A stretch of DNA of 64,000 nt, taken from contig CALSPD010000018.1 of assembly GCA_943788145.1 (NCBI GenBank), positions 122,353-186,352 on the forward strand, given 5' to 3'. This DNA comes from an uncultured Flavobacteriales bacterium (GTDB lineage Bacteria > Bacteroidota > Bacteroidia > Flavobacteriales_G > Salibacteraceae). Of the stretch, positions 1 to 8,777 are shown one piece after another (the first letter of the stretch is position 1; each line of letters opens with the position of its first letter). A program made the translations under genes and the position numbers. Under the pieces are notes generated by a model that saw only the letters and a list, made by a program, of their open reading frames with translations, ran no database searches and was not told where the DNA came from.

Positions 1-531
1 GTGATGCATTTTTTAAATGTGAAAAACTTGATTTTGTCCAATGCCAGCGGAGGTATGAATCCAGCGTATAAAGTGGGCGAAATCATGATCCTCAATGATC
101 ATATCAACCTTATGCCAACAAATCCCCTGATCGGGCCGAATATGGACGCACTTGGGCCGAGATTTCCAGACATGTCCGAAGCATATGATAAAACCTATGT
201 CAAACTACTTGTAGCATGTGGAGATGAAATCGGAGAAAAGCTGCATCAAGGAGTTTATGCTGCAGTTAGTGGTCCTTGCTTTGAAACACCAGCTGAATAT
301 CGCTACATCAGAAGAATAGGGGCGGACGTAGTCGGAATGAGTACTGTTCCAGAAAACATAGCTGCCAAACATCTTGGAATGCGTGTAGCTGCATTGTCCG
401 TAATAACGGATTTGGGCATTGAGGGTAATGTAGAAACCGTCAGTCATGAAGAAGTTCAAGCCGCAGCAAGGGCCGCGGAGCCAAAATTGGCCGGCATTGT
501 GAAAAAATTTCTTAAGAAAATTGACGCATAA
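1..531 (+). CDS. Purine nucleoside phosphorylase, C-terminal part (5' end outside window)
   Basis: ILSNASGGMNP, GPCFETPAEYRYIRRIGADVVGMSTVPE and AALSVITDLG motifs of the PNP family; frame open at the window edge. Confidence 0.93.
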   Translation: MMHFLNVKNLILSNASGGMNPAYKVGEIMILNDHINLMPTNPLIGPNMDALGPRFPDMSEAYDKTYVKLLVACGDEIGEKLHQGVYAAVSGPCFETPAEYRYIRRIGADVVGMSTVPENIAAKHLGMRVAALSVITDLGIEGNVETVSHEEVQAAARAAEPKLAGIVKKFLKKIDA

Positions 532-554
532 GGTTAAGCCAGAGGTGGCTACCT

Positions 555-2027
555 TTGCCACTTTTATTTATAGTGATAGAGGAAATTAAAGATAAGTACG
601 AGTTGATTGTAGGCCTTGAGGTTCACGCCCAATTGCTAACAAAATCAAAGGCATTTTCATCCGATAGAAATGAGTACGGCAATTTACCAAATACGAATAC
701 AAACCCGGTTAGTTTAGGACACCCAGGAACACTTCCTGTGTTGAATGAAAAAAGCGCGGAATTTGCTGTTCGACTTGGTCTTTCTGTTCAGGCGAATATT
801 CGCGAAAACAATGAATTTGCGAGAAAAAATTATTTCTATGCGGATTTGCCTAAGGGCTACCAAATAACCCAAGACACGACTCCAATTTGCACAGGAGGGT
901 TTATCTCCATTAAAGACGGTCAGGGCAAGCCTAAAAAGGTTGGCCTAACTCGAATTCATATGGAAGAAGATTCTGGCAAGAGTATCCATGACATCAGTCC
1001 GTTCGATACCCTGATCGATTTGAATCGCGCAGGAGTGCCGCTACTTGAAATTGTTTCTGAGCCAGATATGCGATCAGGAGACGAAGCCTACGCTTATCTC
1101 ACTGAAGTAAGAAAACTAGTGCGTTATTTAGAAATATGCGATGGCAACATGGAGGAAGGAAGCCTTCGGTGTGATGCCAATGTTTCTATTCGCGAAAAAG
1201 GAGCAAAGGAATTCGGAACCCGAGTTGAGGTGAAGAATTTGAATAGCATACGAAACGTGAAACGAGCGATTGACTTTGAGTTTAATCGTCATGTCAAAAT
1301 GATTGAAGCGGGTGAAAAAGTCCTAAAATCAACTTTGACATTCAACGCAGGAACTGGCGAAACTTCTATCATGCGAACAAAGGAAGAAGCGGATGATTAT
1401 CGTTACTTCCCAGAACCAGATTTGCAGCCGCTTGTAATTACAAAAGATTATATCGAAGGCATTCGCAAGACAATGCCTCCGCTTCCAACGGAGCTCTACG
1501 AGAAATACATCAACCTTGGGTTGAGCGATTATGATGCTGGAGTTTTAACGGACAATAAGGGATTTGCGCTTTATTTTGAATCGCTTTTGCAATTTGTGAA
1601 GAATCCGAAATCGGCCGCAAACTGGATGATGGGCGAGGTGAAAGGACATATCAATGAAATGGCGATAGATATATCTGGTTTCGATGTGACGGCCGAGCGC
1701 CTTGCAGGACTTATCAATTTGGTTGATTCAGGAAAAATGGGTCAAACAATGGCATCCCAGCAATTGTTTCCATTATTGACAAAATTCCTTGATAACACTG
1801 CGGACGAGCTTGCAGAAGAACACGGTTTGGTTCAAGTTGCCAATACTGATGAGCTTAAAAGCTGGATTGCCGCTGCTATGGAACGATTCCCAGATAAAGT
1901 TGCTGAATACCGATCAGGTAAAAAAGGAATACTAGGTCTATTTATGGGTGAAGTTATGCGTCTTAGTGATGGAAAAGCTGATCCTAAAAAAACGAATCAA
2001 ATGCTCAGAGAAGCACTAGATAATTAA
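555..2027 (+). CDS. gatB: Aspartyl/glutamyl-tRNA(Asn/Gln) amidotransferase subunit B
   Basis: YELIVGLEVHAQLLTKSKAFSSD, DLPKGYQITQ, LRCDANVS, EVKNLNSIRNVKRAIDFE; GatB C-terminal domain. True start probably slightly downstream. Confidence 0.96.
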   Translation: MPLLFIVIEEIKDKYELIVGLEVHAQLLTKSKAFSSDRNEYGNLPNTNTNPVSLGHPGTLPVLNEKSAEFAVRLGLSVQANIRENNEFARKNYFYADLPKGYQITQDTTPICTGGFISIKDGQGKPKKVGLTRIHMEEDSGKSIHDISPFDTLIDLNRAGVPLLEIVSEPDMRSGDEAYAYLTEVRKLVRYLEICDGNMEEGSLRCDANVSIREKGAKEFGTRVEVKNLNSIRNVKRAIDFEFNRHVKMIEAGEKVLKSTLTFNAGTGETSIMRTKEEADDYRYFPEPDLQPLVITKDYIEGIRKTMPPLPTELYEKYINLGLSDYDAGVLTDNKGFALYFESLLQFVKNPKSAANWMMGEVKGHINEMAIDISGFDVTAERLAGLINLVDSGKMGQTMASQQLFPLLTKFLDNTADELAEEHGLVQVANTDELKSWIAAAMERFPDKVAEYRSGKKGILGLFMGEVMRLSDGKADPKKTNQMLREALDN

Positions 2028-2031
2028 TTAG

Positions 2032-3243
2032 ATGAAAATGAAAATCGCAGAAAAAATTCTATACCCTATGTTGGCACTAATGCTGCTTACGGGCGCTTGT
2101 TCAAATACAGTAAAATCGAATGAAGGTGCTAGTGGTGCAGCTGGTGACAGCCTGAGTCTTGATGAAAATGGGGAAATCATTGGACAGCACAAAACTCTTG
2201 TAAGGGAAGTAGGCCCGGTTAGTATAAAAGGAAGCATAAAAGGCGGAGCTGGTCAACCGGTTTATTTACAAATTGTTGAGTCAAAGGATGTGAAGCCTTT
2301 GGATACCATTGTCGCAAACGACAAAGGAGAATACGCGTTCACCTATTCAACAGATCGACCTGAATTCTACAGAGTAGGAGTCAATGAGCAGAACTCATTT
2401 TATCTTGTTTTATCACCCGGTGAATCGGTTGTTACTAAAGCAGAGATTGGGAATATGTTTAAATCATTTGAGGTGGTTGAGGGACCTGAAGAATGTCATC
2501 GAATGAAGGAAATGAATGGCCTGACGGGGATGAAGGATTCCATCAATATGATCATGCAGGCCGCTCAGATGAATAACGATAAACGCATGATGGAATCTGC
2601 AGTCGCTGCATATGAAAACATCAACATTAAAATGGAACGAGAGATTAAGGCATTCATCAATCGTAAGCCTGCTGGTTTAAGTTCTATGGCTGCGTTGCAA
2701 AACCTAAATTTTGATATTGACTTTGCTTATTACGACAAGGTGGTTCGAGCCTTAGATGGTGTTGCCAATGGGAACGATATCTACGATAATATGAAGGCTC
2801 AAATTGAAGGAATGAGGAATGTTGCCATTGGTGCTGTTGCCCCAGAAATCACTTTGGCACAGCCGAACGGTGAGGTCCTTAGCCTATCCGATTTGAGAGG
2901 TCAATATGTACTTATTGATTTTTGGGCATCATGGTGCGGACCATGCCGAAGAGAGAACCCGAACGTGAAAAAGGTATACGATAAATACCATGAAAAGGGA
3001 TTTGAAATTTATGGTGTTTCCCTGGATAAGACGCAGCAAGCATGGCTTAATGCCATTGGTCAAGATGGCTTGGAATGGAAACATGTAAGTGACTTAAAGT
3101 ACTGGCAAAGTGAAGTGGTTGCTGAATATCAAATTACCGGAATTCCGCTTACCATATTGTTAGATAAAGAAGGGGTGATAATAGGGAAGAACCTTCGAGG
3201 CGTGGCATTAGAAGAAAAGCTAGCTCAGATTTTTGGAGAGTGA
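2032..3243 (+). CDS. TlpA-family thioredoxin-like lipoprotein with DUF4369-like N-terminal domain
   Basis: Lipobox-like LLTGACS; WASWCGPCRRENP thioredoxin active site; ITGIPLTILLDKEG cis-Pro motif. Confidence 0.88.
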   Translation: MKMKIAEKILYPMLALMLLTGACSNTVKSNEGASGAAGDSLSLDENGEIIGQHKTLVREVGPVSIKGSIKGGAGQPVYLQIVESKDVKPLDTIVANDKGEYAFTYSTDRPEFYRVGVNEQNSFYLVLSPGESVVTKAEIGNMFKSFEVVEGPEECHRMKEMNGLTGMKDSINMIMQAAQMNNDKRMMESAVAAYENINIKMEREIKAFINRKPAGLSSMAALQNLNFDIDFAYYDKVVRALDGVANGNDIYDNMKAQIEGMRNVAIGAVAPEITLAQPNGEVLSLSDLRGQYVLIDFWASWCGPCRRENPNVKKVYDKYHEKGFEIYGVSLDKTQQAWLNAIGQDGLEWKHVSDLKYWQSEVVAEYQITGIPLTILLDKEGVIIGKNLRGVALEEKLAQIFGE

Positions 3244-6233
3244 TGAAGGCCGCGTTTAGTATAGCGGCTCTGCTTATTATTGGCAATGTTCAAGCTCAGT
3301 ATTTTCAGCAAGATGTTGCGTATAATATTAGAGTCGAACTAGACGATAAGAATCACATTTTGAGGGGCGATGAAGAAGTTGTTTATACCAACAATAGTCG
3401 CGATACTCTGACTTTCATATACTTTCATCTTTGGCCGAATGCATACAAGAACAATAAGACGGCATTAGCAAAGCAACTTATTCGAATGGGTGAAACCAAA
3501 CTCTTTTTCGCCACTGAGGACGAAAGAGGATATATAGACAGTGTTTCATTCGCGCTAAACGGAAAATTGTGTTTATGGGAGTATGACCCCGAGCATATTG
3601 ATATCTGTAAAATTTTCCTAGAAAACCCATTGCTACCGCAAGCCTCGGTCACCATTTCTACGCCTTTTAAGGTGAAGTTGCCAAGTGGGCAAATCTCGCG
3701 ACTAGGACATGTTGGTCAGAGTTATCAAATCACTCAATGGTATCCAAAGCCAGCGGTATATGATACAGCCGGTTGGCATCAAATGCCTTATTTAACACAA
3801 GGTGAATTCTATTCCGAATTTGGGTCATTCGATGTTTACATAGATTTACCAAACAATTATGTTGTAGGCGCAACTGGCGATTTGCAGAATCTGGACGAAA
3901 GAAAATGGCTTGAGGAAAAGGTTGAAGAGACAAAGGTTTGGATCAATGAGCGCAAAGAAAATGATGATTGGGCTGAATGGAAAGATAAATTGGAGTTTCC
4001 AGAATCGTCAAGGGATAGGAAAACGCTTCACTACCATCAAGATAGGGTTCATGATTTTGGTTGGTTTGCCGATAAACGCTACCATGTTTTATTTGGTAAA
4101 GTTGCGTTGCCTGCCTCTGGAGATTCTGTTGAGGTTTGGACGATGTTTACCAACAAGCGGGCTTCCCTATGGCAAAACAGCATAGAGTATATGCAAGACG
4201 CGGTTTATTATTATAGCCTCTGGAATGGCGATTATCCTTACCATCATGCTACAGCAGTTGATGGTACAATTGCAGCTGGAGGAGGAATGGAATATCCGAA
4301 CGTTACCATAATTGGAGATGCAGGCGATGCGCTAACGCTTGAAACGGTCATTATGCATGAAGTGGGACACAATTGGTTCTATGGAATTTTGGGAAGTAAC
4401 GAGCGAGACTTCCCATGGCTTGATGAAGGAGTGAATAGCTATAATGAACAGCGATACTTAAGTACCAAGTATCCGAATGGGACAATTTTGAACAAGGAGG
4501 ATGAACCAAATAAACTGTTGCGTTTCGCGGGCTTAGATAAATATGGGATAGAAGATCAACATGAATTGACTTATTTGATTCAGGCTAGAGCAAACCGAGA
4601 TCAACCCATGAATGAACACGCTCAAGATTATTCCTTGCTTAATTATGGGTTCATCGTTTACTCTAAGTCAGCGGTGTCGCTCAATTATTTAAGGCATTAT
4701 TTAGGCGACTCAATTATGGATGCAGGAATGCATCGCTATTTTGAGGAGAATAAATTCAAGCACCCTTATCCTAAAAGTCTTGAAAATACCATTGAACAGA
4801 CCTCGGATGAAAATCTAGATTGGTTCTTTACAGATATAGTAAAAACAAGGGAAAAGATTGATTATTCTATCCGATCTGTGAAAGAAGTAGGAAATGAGAC
4901 TAAGATTAAACTATCGAATAGAGGATTGGCAACTCCCGTAATGGTTTCCTTAATGGATAAGTCAGATGCTGTTGTGCACGAGGTTTGGGTCAAAGGTTTT
5001 GAGTCAGACACGACTATTATTCTACAAGGATTAGGACATCGTGTCGAAATCGATCGAAAGCAAATCATGCCGGAACTTATTCGGGATAACAATTACGCCA
5101 AAACGCATGGCATCTTTAAGAAGACTGAACCGATTAAGTTTAAATTTTTAGGTGCGGTTGAGCAGCCAAAAGTGAATCAAGTATTCTTCGCTCCTGTGCT
5201 AGGTATGAATGTGCCAAACGGTGCTATGCCTGGTCTGATGCTCTATAATCATTCACTTCCCAGTCGCAAGCTGAGCTACGTCCTGATTCCAATGTTTGGA
5301 CTAAAGGGTAGTAATCTTGTTGGAACTGGGTTGGTGTCATATTCGGTTAACCCTAATTATGGACTTTTGGAAACCATTGAGTTTGGACTTGGAGCCAAAC
5401 GCTATGTTTATGATCGCGTTCTAGGTCAGGAGTTAAAGTATAGTCGATTCCACCCAAACATTACTTTTTATATAAAACCAACTAATTATAGTGGTATTGT
5501 CCACCAAAAATTTGCCTTTGGTTCTATCATTAACCTTTTAGAGACACCTCAAAAAGATGCAGCAGGTAATTGGGAGAATCAACTTACTGCTGATTTGTTC
5601 AACCGAGTAGAGTATCAAATTAAGTTGGATCATCCCGTTTACGCCACTAAGTTATTCGCTCGGTTTGAGGAACATAGTGACTTTGTTCGAACGCACTTCG
5701 AGGCCAATGAGTTAATTGATTTTAATGGAAAACTCAAACTCAGTTTAAGGTATTTTGCTGGTGCTTTTCTTTCGAATAATTCAACTAATCCAGCTTATAA
5801 TTGGCGGCTAGACGGGCAAAATGCTCAGACTGATTATGCCTTTGACGGAGAGTTTTTTGATCGATCTGGTGCGAATGATTTTTTAGGTCGTCAATTCTCA
5901 GAGAATCACGGTGGATTTAAAGTTCCTACGGCTGTAGGTCAATCAAGCACTTGGTTGACCAGTATCAATGTTAAAGCGAAAATAGGACGAACCCCTTTTG
6001 GCATTTTTGGTGACGTGGGCGTTTCTGCTTCCGATCCGTTTATCTACGATGCAGGTGTGTACGTTGCGATTGTTCCAGATATGATTGAAGTATATCTTCC
6101 GTTGTTGTATTCACCGTCTATCCAAACTGAAATCACCACCAATGGTCTAGAATGGTATGATTTGATTCGTTTTCAAATAGCATTTGACAAACTGAATTTA
6201 TTCGAAAAGATTAAAAGAGTCGATATACCTTGA
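3240..6233 (+). CDS. M1 family metallopeptidase with long C-terminal beta-rich extension
   Basis: Signal peptide; GGGMEYPNVT and HEVGHNWFYG...DEG gluzincin motifs; about 350 aa beta-strand-rich tail. Confidence 0.85.
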   Translation: MMKAAFSIAALLIIGNVQAQYFQQDVAYNIRVELDDKNHILRGDEEVVYTNNSRDTLTFIYFHLWPNAYKNNKTALAKQLIRMGETKLFFATEDERGYIDSVSFALNGKLCLWEYDPEHIDICKIFLENPLLPQASVTISTPFKVKLPSGQISRLGHVGQSYQITQWYPKPAVYDTAGWHQMPYLTQGEFYSEFGSFDVYIDLPNNYVVGATGDLQNLDERKWLEEKVEETKVWINERKENDDWAEWKDKLEFPESSRDRKTLHYHQDRVHDFGWFADKRYHVLFGKVALPASGDSVEVWTMFTNKRASLWQNSIEYMQDAVYYYSLWNGDYPYHHATAVDGTIAAGGGMEYPNVTIIGDAGDALTLETVIMHEVGHNWFYGILGSNERDFPWLDEGVNSYNEQRYLSTKYPNGTILNKEDEPNKLLRFAGLDKYGIEDQHELTYLIQARANRDQPMNEHAQDYSLLNYGFIVYSKSAVSLNYLRHYLGDSIMDAGMHRYFEENKFKHPYPKSLENTIEQTSDENLDWFFTDIVKTREKIDYSIRSVKEVGNETKIKLSNRGLATPVMVSLMDKSDAVVHEVWVKGFESDTTIILQGLGHRVEIDRKQIMPELIRDNNYAKTHGIFKKTEPIKFKFLGAVEQPKVNQVFFAPVLGMNVPNGAMPGLMLYNHSLPSRKLSYVLIPMFGLKGSNLVGTGLVSYSVNPNYGLLETIEFGLGAKRYVYDRVLGQELKYSRFHPNITFYIKPTNYSGIVHQKFAFGSIINLLETPQKDAAGNWENQLTADLFNRVEYQIKLDHPVYATKLFARFEEHSDFVRTHFEANELIDFNGKLKLSLRYFAGAFLSNNSTNPAYNWRLDGQNAQTDYAFDGEFFDRSGANDFLGRQFSENHGGFKVPTAVGQSSTWLTSINVKAKIGRTPFGIFGDVGVSASDPFIYDAGVYVAIVPDMIEVYLPLLYSPSIQTEITTNGLEWYDLIRFQIAFDKLNLFEKIKRVDIP

Positions 6234-6976
6234 TAGCGAAGAACATATATTTTGCTTCAGACTTTCACCTCGGTTCACCGATTGATATCGACCATAGTCG
6301 TGAGAAAAAGATCGTTCGGTGGCTCGATAGCATCGCGCAAGATGCATCAGATATCTATTTAGTTGGCGATGTCTTCGACTTTTGGTTCGAATACAAACAT
6401 GTCGTTCCTAAAGGACATATCCGATTACTAGGTAAACTAGCTGAGTTGAGTGATAATGGGGTCAAACTGCACATATTTACAGGCAATCATGACGTCTGGA
6501 TGTTCGATTATTTTGAAAAGGAGCTGAATGCGACCATCTATAAGGAGCCAATTATACGCGAATTCGAAGGCAAGAAATTCATGATCGGGCATGGAGATGG
6601 ACTAGGCCCAGGGGATCACGGATATAAATTAATCAAGGGTGTATTCTCTAATCGTTTGTGTCAGCGGTTATTCGCTTTTTTGCATCCTTTCGTGGGCGTT
6701 TCCTTAGCTCGATTTTTCTCTAGAAAGAGTCGAGAATCAACCGGAGATAAGGATTCGATTTATTTGGGTGACGATAAAGAATATCTCATGCAATATTGCA
6801 ATGATGTGCTCAAAACCAAGCATTTTGATTACTTCATTTTTGGTCATCGCCATATGGTTTTAGATAAGACGCTTAGTGGAGGCAGTCGTTATGTCAATCT
6901 TGGCGAATGGTTTCATTCTTGCCATTATGCGAAATTTGATGGCGCAACGTTAACCATGTTGAAATTCGGGGGCTAA
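6230..6976 (+). CDS. lpxH: UDP-2,3-diacylglucosamine diphosphatase (LpxH-like metallophosphatase)
   Basis: ASDFHLGSP, LVGDVFDFWFEY, TGNHDVWM, GHGDGLGPGD, GHRH motifs. Confidence 0.88.
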   Translation: MIAKNIYFASDFHLGSPIDIDHSREKKIVRWLDSIAQDASDIYLVGDVFDFWFEYKHVVPKGHIRLLGKLAELSDNGVKLHIFTGNHDVWMFDYFEKELNATIYKEPIIREFEGKKFMIGHGDGLGPGDHGYKLIKGVFSNRLCQRLFAFLHPFVGVSLARFFSRKSRESTGDKDSIYLGDDKEYLMQYCNDVLKTKHFDYFIFGHRHMVLDKTLSGGSRYVNLGEWFHSCHYAKFDGATLTMLKFGG

Positions 6977-7998
6977 GCGACTCGCTTGATAAGCTCGACA
7001 AGACGGTTTGAATAACCCCATTCGTTGTCATACCAGCCCACCACTTTGATCATCTTTCCGATGGCTGATGTCAATTGACTGTCGAAAATGCAACTGTGCG
7101 GATTATCTATAATATCAATGGAAACAATGGGATCTTCCGTGTATTCTAAAATGCCTTTTAATTGACCTTCTGCAGCTTCCTTAAACTTTGCGTTTATTTC
7201 CTCAATGCTGACTTCTTTGTTTAATACACAACTTAGGTCAGTTAACGATCCATTTGGAACAGGAACCCGAATACCCGCCCCGCCAATTCGCCCTTCCAAT
7301 TCCGGAAAAATTCGTGTAATGGCTTTGGCAGCTCCGGTTGTGGTGGGTACGATGCTTTGTGCTGCTGCTCGTCCTCTTCTCCAGTCTTTATGAGGCGCGT
7401 CATGCAAGCGTTGATCGCTTGTATAAGAGTGAACAGTTGTGATATAAGCTTGTTCGATGGCCCAATTTTCTTGTAATATTTTCACTAGAGGAGCCGCGCT
7501 ATTCGTGGTGCACGATGCATTTGAAATTATTTTTTCCGAACCATCTAGCAAATGATCGTTTACACCTAAAACAATGGTTTTTGTATCTGTATCCATGGCT
7601 GGGGCTGAGATGATGACCTTTTTAGCGCCAGCTTGTATGTGTTTTTCAGCATCGCTTGTCTTTCGGAAGAAACCTGAGCTTTCGATAACCACATCGATTC
7701 CGAAATCATACCATGGTAACGTTGCCGGATCCTTTTGATTATAAACTTGAACGACTTTATCATTGATAAAGAAGCACTTATCTCCTTCTTCAATTTGCCC
7801 TGGAAACCGACCATGAATAGAATCATACTTGAGTAGGTGCGTAAGCGTGGCAGCATCTGCCAAATCGTTTACAGCGCAAATCCTAATATTAGGGTGCTGC
7901 TGCAACACCCTAGTTAAGGTTCTACCTATTCGACCGAATCCATTTATTGCAATTCTAATTTCACTCAAGGCTAAAAAATTTGAGTGTAAAGGTAGCAT
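6973..7998 (-). CDS. gap: Type I glyceraldehyde-3-phosphate dehydrogenase
   Basis: INGFGRIGR, SNASCTTN, RRGRAAAQSIVPTTTGAAKA, WYDNEWGYSNR. Real start may be an internal codon near IRIAINGFGRIG. Confidence 0.95.
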   Translation of the reverse strand: MLPLHSNFLALSEIRIAINGFGRIGRTLTRVLQQHPNIRICAVNDLADAATLTHLLKYDSIHGRFPGQIEEGDKCFFINDKVVQVYNQKDPATLPWYDFGIDVVIESSGFFRKTSDAEKHIQAGAKKVIISAPAMDTDTKTIVLGVNDHLLDGSEKIISNASCTTNSAAPLVKILQENWAIEQAYITTVHSYTSDQRLHDAPHKDWRRGRAAAQSIVPTTTGAAKAITRIFPELEGRIGGAGIRVPVPNGSLTDLSCVLNKEVSIEEINAKFKEAAEGQLKGILEYTEDPIVSIDIIDNPHSCIFDSQLTSAIGKMIKVVGWYDNEWGYSNRLVELIKRVA

Positions 7999-8042
7999 CG
8001 TTAATTCATCTCATTGTTTGATCTGAATCATAATTAAAATGG

Positions 8043-8699
8043 TTATCTTAAAATAAGTGCTCGCCCAGTTTTGGAATCATCTCCCATTGTAAGTTTAATT
8101 ATGTAAAAACCAGATCTTATGTTGGAAACGTTGAATTCAATAGTATTCGTTCCCTCAGTAACATGTTGTGATCGATTCATAACTTGTTGACCATTCGCAT
8201 CAAACAGAATGAAGTCGCTATTTCCGGCAATTGTTGATTCAAATTCAATTTTTCCGACATCCTTCAATGGATTCGGGTAAATCTTAAGATCAGATAAACT
8301 AGCAGTTTCGTATAGATTTGGGACGACTTCAGAAATCCCAACAAGTGAGGTAGATTCTAAAATGCCTCTTCCGTGTGTGCCAACATATATTGTTCCCGTG
8401 TTCTTGGCATCAGTCCATCCCAAATGTTGTTGGCGAATGTCATAAACCGGAACATAGCTGAGCTGGTCATTTTCGTCACTCCAAGTTAAAGAGCCTCCAT
8501 CGATATCTGAACACGCCCAAATGCCAAATTCAGTCCCAACTAAAACAAGCGAAGGGTTATTAAAGTCAAATTCCGCATCGTAAATGGGCATAGGTGGTAA
8601 GTCACCATGAATGTTTTCAAAATCGATATTAAAACTCAAAGCATTTGACGTGAACTGGATGCGATCGGGTGCGTTATATCCGCCTCTCGTCACCACCAT
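8043..8699 (-). CDS. C-terminal fragment of a sortilin/VPS10-like T9SS cargo protein, in frame with ORF 8778..11099 and separated by TAA
   Basis: T9SS sorting domain (LKIYPNPLKDVGKIEFES...GRALILR); aligns to the C-terminus of the 11228..14479 paralog. Confidence 0.75.
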   Translation of the reverse strand: MVVTRGGYNAPDRIQFTSNALSFNIDFENIHGDLPPMPIYDAEFDFNNPSLVLVGTEFGIWACSDIDGGSLTWSDENDQLSYVPVYDIRQQHLGWTDAKNTGTIYVGTHGRGILESTSLVGISEVVPNLYETASLSDLKIYPNPLKDVGKIEFESTIAGNSDFILFDANGQQVMNRSQHVTEGTNTIEFNVSNIRSGFYIIKLTMGDDSKTGRALILR

Positions 8700-8777
8700 T
8701 CTGTTGTTATTGTTGGGATCAATAGCTATACCTGTGATTCCGCCAAATCCGAAATTGCTAATCTGCTCGATGATTAA

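Noticed and set aside
1-3. GTG at base 1 as a true start codon of the PNP gene
   Set aside because: The family has a long conserved N-terminal half before VM.FLNVKNLILSNA; the gene clearly begins left of the window.
205-561. Minus-strand ORF of 118 aa over the PNP gene
   Set aside because: Fully antisense to a conserved enzyme; no recognisable motif or signal; one of many shadow ORFs.
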